48,057 nt of DNA from an uncultured Lachnospiraceae bacterium (lineage in GTDB: Bacteria > Bacillota > Clostridia > Lachnospirales > Lachnospiraceae), in NCBI GenBank assembly GCA_910578825.1, contig CAJTSB010000006.1:39667-87723 (forward strand), read 5' to 3'. Under the pieces are notes generated by a model that was not told where the DNA came from, made no database searches, and worked only from the letters and a program-made list of their open reading frames with translations. Shown here in pieces: positions 7,956 to 15,964 of this stretch. The translations under genes were made by a program, and so were the position numbers. Position 1 is the stretch's first letter; each line of letters opens with the position of its first letter.

Positions 7956-9500
7956 CTACTTATTCATCCTCCTGACCTTGCTGCCCTCCTGAATCATCCG
8001 GCTGGAAGAACTGATAATCTCCTGCTCGCCGGTCAATAAGCCCTCCTCTAACGCCGCGCTGGTACTGTTCTTATCGACAACCTGCACATCGAGTCGCTTC
8101 ACCACAAGCTCGCTGCCCATAACGCCCTGCTCTTCCTCCAATACCAGCACATAATAATCATTCTGGTTTCCGCGCAGGGCCTGCAAAGGAATCACCGTCG
8201 AGTAGTTTTCAGATTTGGGCACAATTGTGGCGTCCACATACGTTCCCGTCTCAATCGCATCTTTGGGCAAATCAACTGTAAAATCTATGAGATTATCGTC
8301 CTGCGGATTTTTTTTCACGCTGGAAATCGTATAATCGCTGATTACATTCTTGCTGCCGCTCGGTTTTAAGTCAACCGGGCTGCCTGTGACAAGATACTCT
8401 GCATACTGTTTTTCCACAGACACCGTAAGCCTCCCTCCCTCAGAAGTATCCGAAAGCCGAACCGCCGCGCCGTCTGAGGTAAGATCCCCCGTCGTCACAA
8501 GCACCTGTTTGACAATCCCGTTTACCGTCGCCTTCACCTCGCCGCCCGCATCTTTAAGCGCAAGCAGCTTATTCAGCGTAAGCTCCTGCTGTTTTCTGGT
8601 AATTTCATTTTGTTTTGCCGAACTGTCCGGCGTGCTCTTTGCCATAGCCGCATCTTCCAATGCCCGCGCCGCTGTACGGATATTGTCTACGCGGGAAGAA
8701 ACCGCTGCATCATAAGCCGCCTTTGCCTCCGCCACAGCCTGTTCCAATGCCGCTTTCTGTGTTTCCCTCTCCGCTGCATTGTCCTGTGATCCCGGCTGGT
8801 TTCCCTGCGTGCCCTCCTCATCCGTAGCCTGATCCTCTTTTAGCTGTCCGTCTGATTGATTCTTTCCTGGCTGTCCGTCTGCTCCATTCTCTTTCGACTG
8901 CCTGTCTGTCCCGTCTTCCTCTAACTGTTCATCCGTTTTTCCGGTATTTGACGCCCCATCATTTGCTCCGCCACTGCCTGTATCCGCACTGCTGTTTAAA
9001 AAATTCTGCAACGCCTGCTCTGCCTCGTCCCAGGCTCTTTTTGCCTCCGTCACAGTCGCATCCCCCTGTGAAATGGCCTGGTTATAATCCTCCTGCGCGC
9101 GTTGCTTTGCCGTCTGCTGGCTGCGCTGCTCTATCGCTTTGGCATTTTGTACATCCTCACTCTGTAATTTTATTTTTTCGATCTCCTGCTGTACCTGCAG
9201 AATCTGCTCGTTTAACTTTTCCATATCAAGTAAAAACAGCACGTCTCCCTGCTCGACGGATTCTCCCTCCTGCACACAGATTTCCGTAACTCTCTGCCCT
9301 GTTTCCGTGTAGACTGCAACTTCTCTTCCGGCCTCTACCCTGCCGCTGCCGGTCACCTCATGCTTAATCTCCCCAGTCGCCATCCTTACCGTCTCCACGC
9401 GTGCCATGGCCGCTCCGCTCACCGCCCGCGACAATATCGTAAAGGCCAGCATGACAGCCAGGAAACCACCGAATATTTTGATTATTTTCTTTCTGTCCAT
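7956..9500 (-). CDS. HlyD/MacA-type periplasmic-adaptor-like protein, 514 aa
   Basis: An N-terminal membrane anchor (about 7-25) is followed by a split biotinyl/lipoyl-like hairpin (about 40-95; ICVQEGESVEQGDVLFLLD), a long coiled coil (95-330) and beta-barrel domains (330-490). This is the membrane-fusion protein fold used by MacA-type exporters, which in Gram-positives binds an FtsX-like permease outside the membrane. The coiled coil is interrupted by about 85 hydrophilic Gly/Asp/Gln-rich residues (about 168-252) that look like a flexible insertion. The start at 9500 follows GGAAGG. Its direct junction with the FtsX-like gene implies a joint complex; the preceding sugar-importer permease gene is 81 bases away. 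Confidence 0.82.
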   Translation of the reverse strand: MDRKKIIKIFGGFLAVMLAFTILSRAVSGAAMARVETVRMATGEIKHEVTGSGRVEAGREVAVYTETGQRVTEICVQEGESVEQGDVLFLLDMEKLNEQILQVQQEIEKIKLQSEDVQNAKAIEQRSQQTAKQRAQEDYNQAISQGDATVTEAKRAWDEAEQALQNFLNSSADTGSGGANDGASNTGKTDEQLEEDGTDRQSKENGADGQPGKNQSDGQLKEDQATDEEGTQGNQPGSQDNAAERETQKAALEQAVAEAKAAYDAAVSSRVDNIRTAARALEDAAMAKSTPDSSAKQNEITRKQQELTLNKLLALKDAGGEVKATVNGIVKQVLVTTGDLTSDGAAVRLSDTSEGGRLTVSVEKQYAEYLVTGSPVDLKPSGSKNVISDYTISSVKKNPQDDNLIDFTVDLPKDAIETGTYVDATIVPKSENYSTVIPLQALRGNQNDYYVLVLEEEQGVMGSELVVKRLDVQVVDKNSTSAALEEGLLTGEQEIISSSSRMIQEGSKVRRMNK

Positions 9501-9581
9501 GTCTCAATCCTTCCTTTATTCTCATAACATTCCTGCCGCTATACTTTGGCAATTCCCGCCACATTTTTAAATACGCTGCTG

Positions 9582-10475
9582 TTATTCCTTGACTGCTCCC
9601 GCCATGATGCCCTGCTCCAGATAATCCTGCCCGCCTAAGAATACGAGCACCGCCGGGAAAAATGTGACAACGGAAACTGCAAACGCCATGCCCGATTTGC
9701 CAATGCTCGTGATATCGGGCAAAAAAATCGACAATGGGAACAGGCTCCTGTCCTTTAAGAACGTCAACGGCTGTTCAATCAAGCTCCAGTATTCCAAAAA
9801 GCCCAATACCATACAGGCAATGATGCCCGAAGAGCCAATCGGCACGGCAAGGTACACAAAAAGCTGCCAATCCTTCGCGCCATCCAATTTTGCCGCCTCT
9901 ATCATGCTGTCCGGTATTTCCGCAAAAAACCGATACATAATGAATACCGGAAATGTGGAAAACACGCCGGGCAAGATGATTCCCCACAAATTATCTGTAA
10001 GCAAAAGCCGGTCAAGCACCAGGTAATCCGAAAGCATCAATACCTGGAACGGCATCAGCATCAAAATGACATAAAGCAGGAAAAATCCCTTCTTCCATGG
10101 GAAATCATACCTGGCAAATCCCCACGCCGCCATCGTTCCCACCACAAACTGCCCTATCAGGACGCCTGCCGTAACCTTCACGGAATTCCAGAACATCACG
10201 AAAAATCCCGGAGAATCCATAAATACTTCGATATAATGCTGCAAGGTCGGGAATTTCGGGAGCAATGGAAACCTGGCATAGCCGTTTTCTCCCAGAAATA
10301 TCGCGCCAAGGCAACTGCCCAGCTCGTCATTTCCCATCATAGAACCCGCGAGCAAAAAGACGATGGGATAAAGCACAATTAACGCCAATACCACGAACAA
10401 CGTCCAGAGCAATATACGCCTTACTTTTTGTCCCGCCTGACTGGCTTTCACCTTAATATCTTTCTTTTTTCCCAT
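9582..10475 (-). CDS. CUT1 carbohydrate ABC permease, MalG/LacG type, 297 aa
   Basis: This protein has six predicted membrane helices (first at about 20-42), and the binding-protein-dependent EAA-like loop reads EAAKLDGAKDWQLF, followed by a short hydrophobic stretch. It is the inner-membrane half that pairs with the upstream MalF-type permease. The C-terminus ends MAGAVKE, typical of the MalG branch. The start ATG at 10475 follows GAGAGG. Gaps of 77 and 81 bases to its neighbours and the common orientation support one operon. The cargo cannot be named; an oligosaccharide is the default for this family. Confidence 0.88.
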   Translation of the reverse strand: MGKKKDIKVKASQAGQKVRRILLWTLFVVLALIVLYPIVFLLAGSMMGNDELGSCLGAIFLGENGYARFPLLPKFPTLQHYIEVFMDSPGFFVMFWNSVKVTAGVLIGQFVVGTMAAWGFARYDFPWKKGFFLLYVILMLMPFQVLMLSDYLVLDRLLLTDNLWGIILPGVFSTFPVFIMYRFFAEIPDSMIEAAKLDGAKDWQLFVYLAVPIGSSGIIACMVLGFLEYWSLIEQPLTFLKDRSLFPLSIFLPDITSIGKSGMAFAVSVVTFFPAVLVFLGGQDYLEQGIMAGAVKE

Positions 10476-10552
10476 AATTTCCTCTCAAATGTTTTTCTCA
10501 CACATTTTCCTGCCTGCATACTTTACACTTTCCAGCCTTATCAGGATGCCGC

Positions 10553-11416
10553 TTATGACGCGCTGTCCCACGCCTTTTGCAAAAGCAGGATCAATGCCAG
10601 CAAAACCACGCTCTCCATCACTGCCGCCGCTGCCATCTTGTCAAACGAAAAAGAGCGGAACCAGTTGTTGAACAGGTGCTGCATCATATAGATGCTCTCG
10701 TGGGGATAATCGCCCGCCACCAGATACGCCTCCCGAAACACCTTAAAGGAATTCAGGAACGACAGCACCGTAATCGTATAGAGCGACGGTTTTAAGTTCG
10801 GCAGCGTGATATAGAAGAAACACTGCCGCTCCCCCGCGCCGTCCACGCGCGCCGCCTCATAGATATTTGTTGAGATTCCGGCAAGTCCCGCAAGCCACAG
10901 GACAATGTCATAACCGAGGTTCTTCCAGATATAGCTGACAAGCAGAATCCAGAATGCATTTCCTGTATTCATCCAGTCACTTCCCACAATTCCAACAACG
11001 GCAAGCCAGTGGTTCAAAAGCCCCTGCGAATGGAAGAGGATTCTCCACACCAGCGCCACGGAGACTGCCGGCAGCGCCATCGGCATCAGGAACGCGCTTT
11101 TTATGATTCCTCCGTATTTTGATTTATACAATGCAACCGCGCAGAGGAGCGCGAGAAAAATCAGGATGGGAATGCATAACAGGGTAAACAAAAACGTATT
11201 TTTCACGGCCAGCCGAAACGCCGTATTTTCAATTACCATCTTATAATTGTCAAGTCCCACAAAGCGGTTGTCTACCGCCCCGAAAAAGGAGCGGCGGACA
11301 ACATCTGCGTAGGGAAGGAGGTAGAAAACCGTTACTCCAAGAAAGCTTGGCAGGATCCACAGAAACCCCCGTATGCTTTTATGGGTCTTTTTCTGTCTGT
11401 TTCTTTTTCTACGCAT
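10553..11416 (-). CDS. CUT1 carbohydrate ABC permease, MalF/LacF type, 287 aa
   Basis: A basic N-terminus precedes six predicted helices starting near residue 18 (FLWILPSFLGVTVFYLLPY). The coupling-loop motif is EAARVDGAGERQCFFYITLP, the EAA signature that contacts the ATPase. It is the partner of the MalG-type permease downstream. In Gram-positive sugar importers the ATPase is often a shared MsmX/MalK-type subunit encoded elsewhere, which would explain why none is present in this operon. ATG at 11416 follows AAGGA. Confidence 0.88.
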   Translation of the reverse strand: MRRKRNRQKKTHKSIRGFLWILPSFLGVTVFYLLPYADVVRRSFFGAVDNRFVGLDNYKMVIENTAFRLAVKNTFLFTLLCIPILIFLALLCAVALYKSKYGGIIKSAFLMPMALPAVSVALVWRILFHSQGLLNHWLAVVGIVGSDWMNTGNAFWILLVSYIWKNLGYDIVLWLAGLAGISTNIYEAARVDGAGERQCFFYITLPNLKPSLYTITVLSFLNSFKVFREAYLVAGDYPHESIYMMQHLFNNWFRSFSFDKMAAAAVMESVVLLALILLLQKAWDSAS

Positions 11417-11481
11417 ATTCTGTTTCCTTCTATCCTAAGTCCGGCCCGCACTACGTTTCACCCGAGCCGGACATATCTTTG

Positions 11482-13809
11482 CTATTCCGCCAAATAGATG
11501 TTTACCGCCTGCATGATGGCGTTTGTCGCCTCCTGGGGCTGTATTTCCCCCTTCAGGACCTTCATGCCCTGCTCGGCCACGGTTTCCTTGATCACATCAT
11601 CGCGAAATGCCGGGGCTGTGAGGGATTCTGCCAGGTTTGTGATCTTATCAATGGCATCCTGCGGCGTTGGTTCCATCTCATAACTGAGACTCTCATCCTC
11701 CGAAATCCCTGCGCCTGCTGACATAACCATGCTGCTCTGCTCTGTATACTTATGTCCGTCCACACAACTCGTGAATACTTCTTTTTCTACCGGGAATCCT
11801 CCGCTCTGGTTGATTTTCTGTCCTTCTGGGGAAAGAAGGAATTTCACGAACTCTTCCGCTGTTTCCGGCTCGGCGCTCTTGCTGCTGATGCCAAGGGTCA
11901 TCTCAGGCACAAATACATGTTCCGCCTGTCCGGGCATAAGCCCATAATCGCCATCCGTAAGCTTTTCATTGACTGCATTCATCATTCCGTATTCAAAATC
12001 CCCGGCAAGGCCGATGCTTACATTTGCCCTGCCAAACGCCAGATCAAACTGCCCATAGCTAAACGACGTCTTCTGTATCTGCTCCAACCTCGGGTTTGCA
12101 CCCTCCTCGGCATATCCCATTGACGTATGCACATTATCTTCCACACTGCTGTCATATTCCCCATATGCGTTTTTCAGCTTTGTCAGAAATTCCGTAATCT
12201 TTGTTTCATCCAGCGTTCCGTCGTCTTTCCTCCATGCTGCGCCGCAGGTATACCAGAATTTCTCTATGACCGCTCCTGCGTCCAGTTTTGCCAGCGCATC
12301 TTTCTTCCCCGTAAAGGAATCAAAATTTTCTCCTGGCGTATACCAGGCGCTCCCCGCCTGAATCATCGGAATCTTAAACCTTGCCGGGACTGCGCAGATC
12401 TGCCCCTGCTTATCCTGGTATGCATGGATGATGTCCTCAAAATAATTGCCTTCGCTTCCAGCAAGCAAAGCGGATATATCTTTCAAAATTCCCTTTTCGA
12501 CATAGGTCTCCACCGGCATTCCATCAAGCACAAGCACATCCGGTCCTTTTCCCGCCATGATTTCCGTAGTCAGCGTCTTAAGCGCATCGGACAATGTCAT
12601 TCCGTTCTCCTCGGACATCGCCACCTGATAATTCACGTAGATGTCGGTATGCTCCTTGCGGAACCGGCTGATGGCCTGCCCCAGATCCCGGTTTTCATAC
12701 AGGGAATATACCTTCAGCTCCTTATCCGGTTTTGCCGGCGTCTCTGCGGAATACGCGAATTTCAGCAATGAAATTCCCATAGCTGAACTTGCATTTTCGT
12801 CATTTGCCGCCACCAGAATATTCTGTTCATCCAAAACTGCCAGGGCAATGGGATAAAATGCGGGCGCGCCCAGGGAATTCATCTCCCCATCAATCATCTG
12901 CTCCATCAGGCTGCCGCCAAATTTGTAATGGTACAAGCCCGCCGAGGTAAGGTAATACATGCTTTCCCCTGCATCCGTAGTATCCACTGCATGGATGAAC
13001 CCGCTCTCCGTCACGCATTTTTGCAGCGTTTCCTCCGCGGGAAGCTGCTCTCCGCTCTCTGTATTATAGAGCAACACTTCCGCCTCTGTCACGACAACCA
13101 TCTGGCTGCCTGCCGTGTAAATCTGATGGGTACCCCCGGAACCATCAAACTCATACGTATGCTTCACACTGCCATCCGCGGTATTTACCTGATATACGAT
13201 ATCCGAAATATCCTGCACAAGTATCTGCTCGTTTCCCAGGAAACAGATGCCCATCATTAGGTTCGCCACATCCCCATGCTCTTCACTTTTCGGCAGCTCA
13301 TAGGGAATTTTTCTGGCTTTTCCGTCCTTATCCAGCAGATACAGCTCCGTTGTTATGGCATCTCCACCAATCCTGTTATAGGCACATGCCGCCTGCCCAT
13401 CCTGGGATAATACGACATAGTCGCTATAACCGTCTCCGCTATCTTCTATTTCTTTCGGGAACTCATACGCCTGTTCCCAGCTTGCTCCCCCATCCTTCGA
13501 ATCCCATGCTCCTTTTGAGCCGTTATCCGCATCCGCGCCAATCAGGCGAATCGTCCCGTCTTCCAGCCTCTTCATATCATAAATATTGCCGAAAACGACG
13601 CCTGTATCCACTTCCTCCTCAAGGAAACGACCCATGGCGCGCTCGCCGCTGTCGCCTCCGGCGCTTTCCCCATTTGCGCCATCTACGGTATTTCCCGCCG
13701 AGTCTGCGCCGTTTCCACCGCCTTTTCCGCTGCATCCGCTAAAGCTGGCGGCTGCTAATGCCAGTGCTAAGAGCAGCCCTGTGATTCTCTTTATGTTTTT
13801 ATGTTTCAT
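11482..13809 (-). CDS. Extracellular solute-binding lipoprotein with N-terminal beta-propeller-like region, 775 aa
   Basis: A lipoprotein signal peptide ends at FSGC (acylated Cys26). Residues about 55-375 are beta-rich and repeat-like, including a BNR-like DSKDGGASWEQ and several short GxxxxYxxxxxDG units, suggesting a beta-propeller. Residues about 380-770 are a classical family 1 solute-binding protein (KGPDVLVLDGMPVETYVEKG early, EEFVKFLLSPEGQKINQSGG late). Ordinary family members are about 400-450 residues, so the propeller-like half is an addition. The start at 13809 has AGGAGG 7 bases upstream; a longer in-frame extension to 13899 would bury the signal peptide. It is the first gene of the five-gene operon and divergent from the two-component genes. 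Confidence 0.83.
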   Translation of the reverse strand: MKHKNIKRITGLLLALALAAASFSGCSGKGGGNGADSAGNTVDGANGESAGGDSGERAMGRFLEEEVDTGVVFGNIYDMKRLEDGTIRLIGADADNGSKGAWDSKDGGASWEQAYEFPKEIEDSGDGYSDYVVLSQDGQAACAYNRIGGDAITTELYLLDKDGKARKIPYELPKSEEHGDVANLMMGICFLGNEQILVQDISDIVYQVNTADGSVKHTYEFDGSGGTHQIYTAGSQMVVVTEAEVLLYNTESGEQLPAEETLQKCVTESGFIHAVDTTDAGESMYYLTSAGLYHYKFGGSLMEQMIDGEMNSLGAPAFYPIALAVLDEQNILVAANDENASSAMGISLLKFAYSAETPAKPDKELKVYSLYENRDLGQAISRFRKEHTDIYVNYQVAMSEENGMTLSDALKTLTTEIMAGKGPDVLVLDGMPVETYVEKGILKDISALLAGSEGNYFEDIIHAYQDKQGQICAVPARFKIPMIQAGSAWYTPGENFDSFTGKKDALAKLDAGAVIEKFWYTCGAAWRKDDGTLDETKITEFLTKLKNAYGEYDSSVEDNVHTSMGYAEEGANPRLEQIQKTSFSYGQFDLAFGRANVSIGLAGDFEYGMMNAVNEKLTDGDYGLMPGQAEHVFVPEMTLGISSKSAEPETAEEFVKFLLSPEGQKINQSGGFPVEKEVFTSCVDGHKYTEQSSMVMSAGAGISEDESLSYEMEPTPQDAIDKITNLAESLTAPAFRDDVIKETVAEQGMKVLKGEIQPQEATNAIMQAVNIYLAE

Positions 13810-13855
13810 GTGTGATCCTCCTTCTCTGTTTCTCTGTGAAAAGAATACCATAGCA

Positions 13856-13907
13856 TTCTCTATCCTTTCTCTAAAATTCCCAAAATTTTTTAGAGACAAT
13901 TTAGAGA
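13856..13907. promoter_or_regulatory. Divergent response-regulator sites: four TAGAGA half-sites, two per strand
   Basis: On the plus strand TTTAGAGACAA (13889-13899) is followed at once by TTTAGAGATAA (13900-13910), an 11-bp-period direct repeat. On the minus strand TTTAGAGA (13875-13868) and ATAGAGAA (13863-13856) also repeat at 11 bp. The two pairs point away from each other around a centre near 13882. Tandem half-sites one helical turn apart are typical for OmpR-family regulators, one of which is encoded next door. Confidence 0.65.
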
Positions 13908-13922
13908 TAACTGTTGTATACT
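13893..13922 (+). promoter_or_regulatory. Promoter of the two-component operon
   Basis: -10 TATACT (13917-13922) lies 18 bp after a weak -35, GAGACA (13893-13898). The weak -35 sits inside the TAGAGA direct repeat, as expected for a promoter activated by its own regulator. A matching but weaker candidate (TATGGT at 13852-13847) serves the divergent operon. Confidence 0.5.
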
Positions 13923-13956
13923 GACTTAGACGATACTTTTTAGAAAGCGGGATATT

Positions 13957-14637
13957 ATGCGAATACTTATAATAGAAGACGATAAATCACTCGCGGAAAC
14001 GCTTCGTTTCCAGTTAGAACGCAACGATTTTGAGACAGATGTATGTCATGATGGAGAAGAAGGACTGCATTATATTGAGCAGCAATCCCACGACTTGATT
14101 CTATTAGACCGGATGCTGCCGCTTCTCGACGGTATTTCCGTGCTCAGAATCACCCGGGAGAAAAATATTTCCACACCCATTATTTTCGTCACCGCCCTCG
14201 GCGCACTGAACGATAAGATTACCGGACTCGACTGCGGGGCGGATGATTACCTTGTAAAACCATTCGATTTTGAGGAGCTGCTCGCAAGAATACGCTGCAT
14301 CTTAAGGCGTCCTTCCAAATGGGAGGGCCGCAAGCCTCTGGAATTTGGAGATCTCTCCTATGACATGGAACAGAAAAAATTATACTGCGGAAACCTCGAC
14401 TGTTCCCTTTCCGCGCGGGAAGGAAATTTACTGGAGTTATTCCTGCGCAATCCCAACCAGACGCTGCCGCGAACTTTAATCCTCTCAAAAGTCTGGGGCG
14501 CGGACGCTGAGGTCGAAGAGGGCAACCTGGACAATTACATCTATTTCCTGCGCCGGCGCTTAAAGAGCGTCAAAAGCTCCGCCAACTTAAAAACAATTAG
14601 GGGCATTGGTTATCAACTGGAGGACTGCCATGTTTAA
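13957..14637 (+). CDS. OmpR-family response regulator, 226 aa
   Basis: The receiver domain occupies residues 1-115, with acidic pocket E7-D8-D9, phosphoacceptor D51 (LILLDRMLP), T79 and K101 (LVKPF). A winged-helix DNA-binding domain follows (about 128-224), ending RRRLKSVKSSANLKTIRGIG and YQL. The gene overlaps the kinase gene by 8 bases, so the pair is co-translated. The likely targets are the four TAGAGA half-sites immediately upstream, which would let it control itself and the divergent transporter operon. Confidence 0.95.
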   Translation: MRILIIEDDKSLAETLRFQLERNDFETDVCHDGEEGLHYIEQQSHDLILLDRMLPLLDGISVLRITREKNISTPIIFVTALGALNDKITGLDCGADDYLVKPFDFEELLARIRCILRRPSKWEGRKPLEFGDLSYDMEQKKLYCGNLDCSLSAREGNLLELFLRNPNQTLPRTLILSKVWGADAEVEEGNLDNYIYFLRRRLKSVKSSANLKTIRGIGYQLEDCHV

Positions 14638-15922
14638 GAGACTTCATATCCGTCTTACCTTACTATGTACCTTTGTCAGCGGCATGATTTTAATCCTCAT
14701 GTCGGTTATCTGCCTTTCCTTCTCGGAGACCAAATCCAGAGAAAGCCATTTTTCGGATTTCAAGATCAATATCAGTATGCTCGTCAATCATCTGGAAAGC
14801 CAGTCCGTAATCTCCAACGACTGGCTGAACCAGTTTCGCATAGATACCGGAACCAGACTGGATATCCTGGACAACGGCTCCCGGCTGATTTTTGATACGC
14901 TTGCCCCCCCATCCTCCACTCCCGATGACGTCATATTTGCGCAAGCGCGCCAATACGCAAGCGAACATTATATGGTGCAAGCCAAATATGTCTCTTCCAG
15001 CTCTGTACTTTCCACGCATGTGGAATTTCCTCTCTCCTGTGAAAGAAAAGATTATTATGCCTCCGTCTGTACCATCCCCAAAAACGGAAGTGTGTTAGAT
15101 ATCGCCGTTCTGCTGCCCCTGGTCGATTTGGAAGAATCCATACTCTGGCAGCGTCTTTTATTTGCCGGCGCCGACATCCTTGGCATTATTCTATTGGCTG
15201 TTTTTTTCTGGTTCTTTACCTGGCGCATGATTCTGCCCTTAATAGAAAGTCGCAGAAAGCAGACGGAATTCATCGCCTCTGCCTCCCATGAGCTGCGCTC
15301 GCCCCTGACGGTCATGCTCTCAAGCCTCTCCGCCATGAACGGCGCGTCCCCGGAAGACGCCGCCCGCTTTTCTGAGACAATTGCCCGGGAAGGAAAACGC
15401 ATGAGCCGGCTGATAGACGATATGCTGACCCTCTCCGGCGCTGACGGCTCGCATTTTGCCATACACAAAACAAGCGTGGAAATGGATACCTTATTATTAT
15501 CCGCTTATGAGAAATTTGAATCGCTCGCCAGGAAACAACGCATTTCCCTGAAAATCACACTGCCAGACGAACCCGTCCCGCCCTGTCCGTGTGACAGGGA
15601 ACGCATCGAACAGGTACTTTCCATCTTATTGGACAACGCCTTAAGCTATACGCCGGCAAAAGGCACGGTTCGCCTCTCTTTGCAGATTATCTCAGACAAG
15701 CTCATCCTGCAAGTCGCCGATAATGGCGCCGGCGTCCCGGATTCCGAAAAAAAAGCAGTATTTGACCGCTTTTACCGCTGTGACAAATCACATAAGGATA
15801 AGAACCATTTTGGGCTGGGACTATGCATTGCACAGGAAATCGTACGCCTGCACAAAGGACAGATCTGTCTCGAAGACACCCCCGGAGGCGGCGCAACCTT
15901 TCGGCTGGTCCTGAATCTGTAA
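14630..15922 (+). CDS. Membrane sensor histidine kinase, 430 aa
   Basis: Two membrane helices (about 9-31 and 178-202) flank an extracytoplasmic sensor domain of about 145 residues with no recognised fold. No HAMP domain is evident; the H-box follows almost directly (SASHELRSPLTVM, H220). The catalytic domain has N-box LLDNALSYTP, G1 DNGAGVP, F-box VFDRFYR and G2 GLGLCIAQEIV. The start at 14630 is preceded by GGAGG. It is the partner of the overlapping response regulator and may sense the cargo of the neighbouring transport operon or an envelope-active compound. Confidence 0.93.
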   Translation: MFKRLHIRLTLLCTFVSGMILILMSVICLSFSETKSRESHFSDFKINISMLVNHLESQSVISNDWLNQFRIDTGTRLDILDNGSRLIFDTLAPPSSTPDDVIFAQARQYASEHYMVQAKYVSSSSVLSTHVEFPLSCERKDYYASVCTIPKNGSVLDIAVLLPLVDLEESILWQRLLFAGADILGIILLAVFFWFFTWRMILPLIESRRKQTEFIASASHELRSPLTVMLSSLSAMNGASPEDAARFSETIAREGKRMSRLIDDMLTLSGADGSHFAIHKTSVEMDTLLLSAYEKFESLARKQRISLKITLPDEPVPPCPCDRERIEQVLSILLDNALSYTPAKGTVRLSLQIISDKLILQVADNGAGVPDSEKKAVFDRFYRCDKSHKDKNHFGLGLCIAQEIVRLHKGQICLEDTPGGGATFRLVLNL

Positions 15923-15964
15923 CGATAATCCACGCAAATTCTGCTCTACAATACAAAGCAGCCG

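Noticed and set aside
12127..12771. 214-codon plus-strand frame opposite the solute-binding lipoprotein gene
   Set aside because: The minus strand carries a clear family 1 binding domain here; the antisense frame has no domain or start signal.
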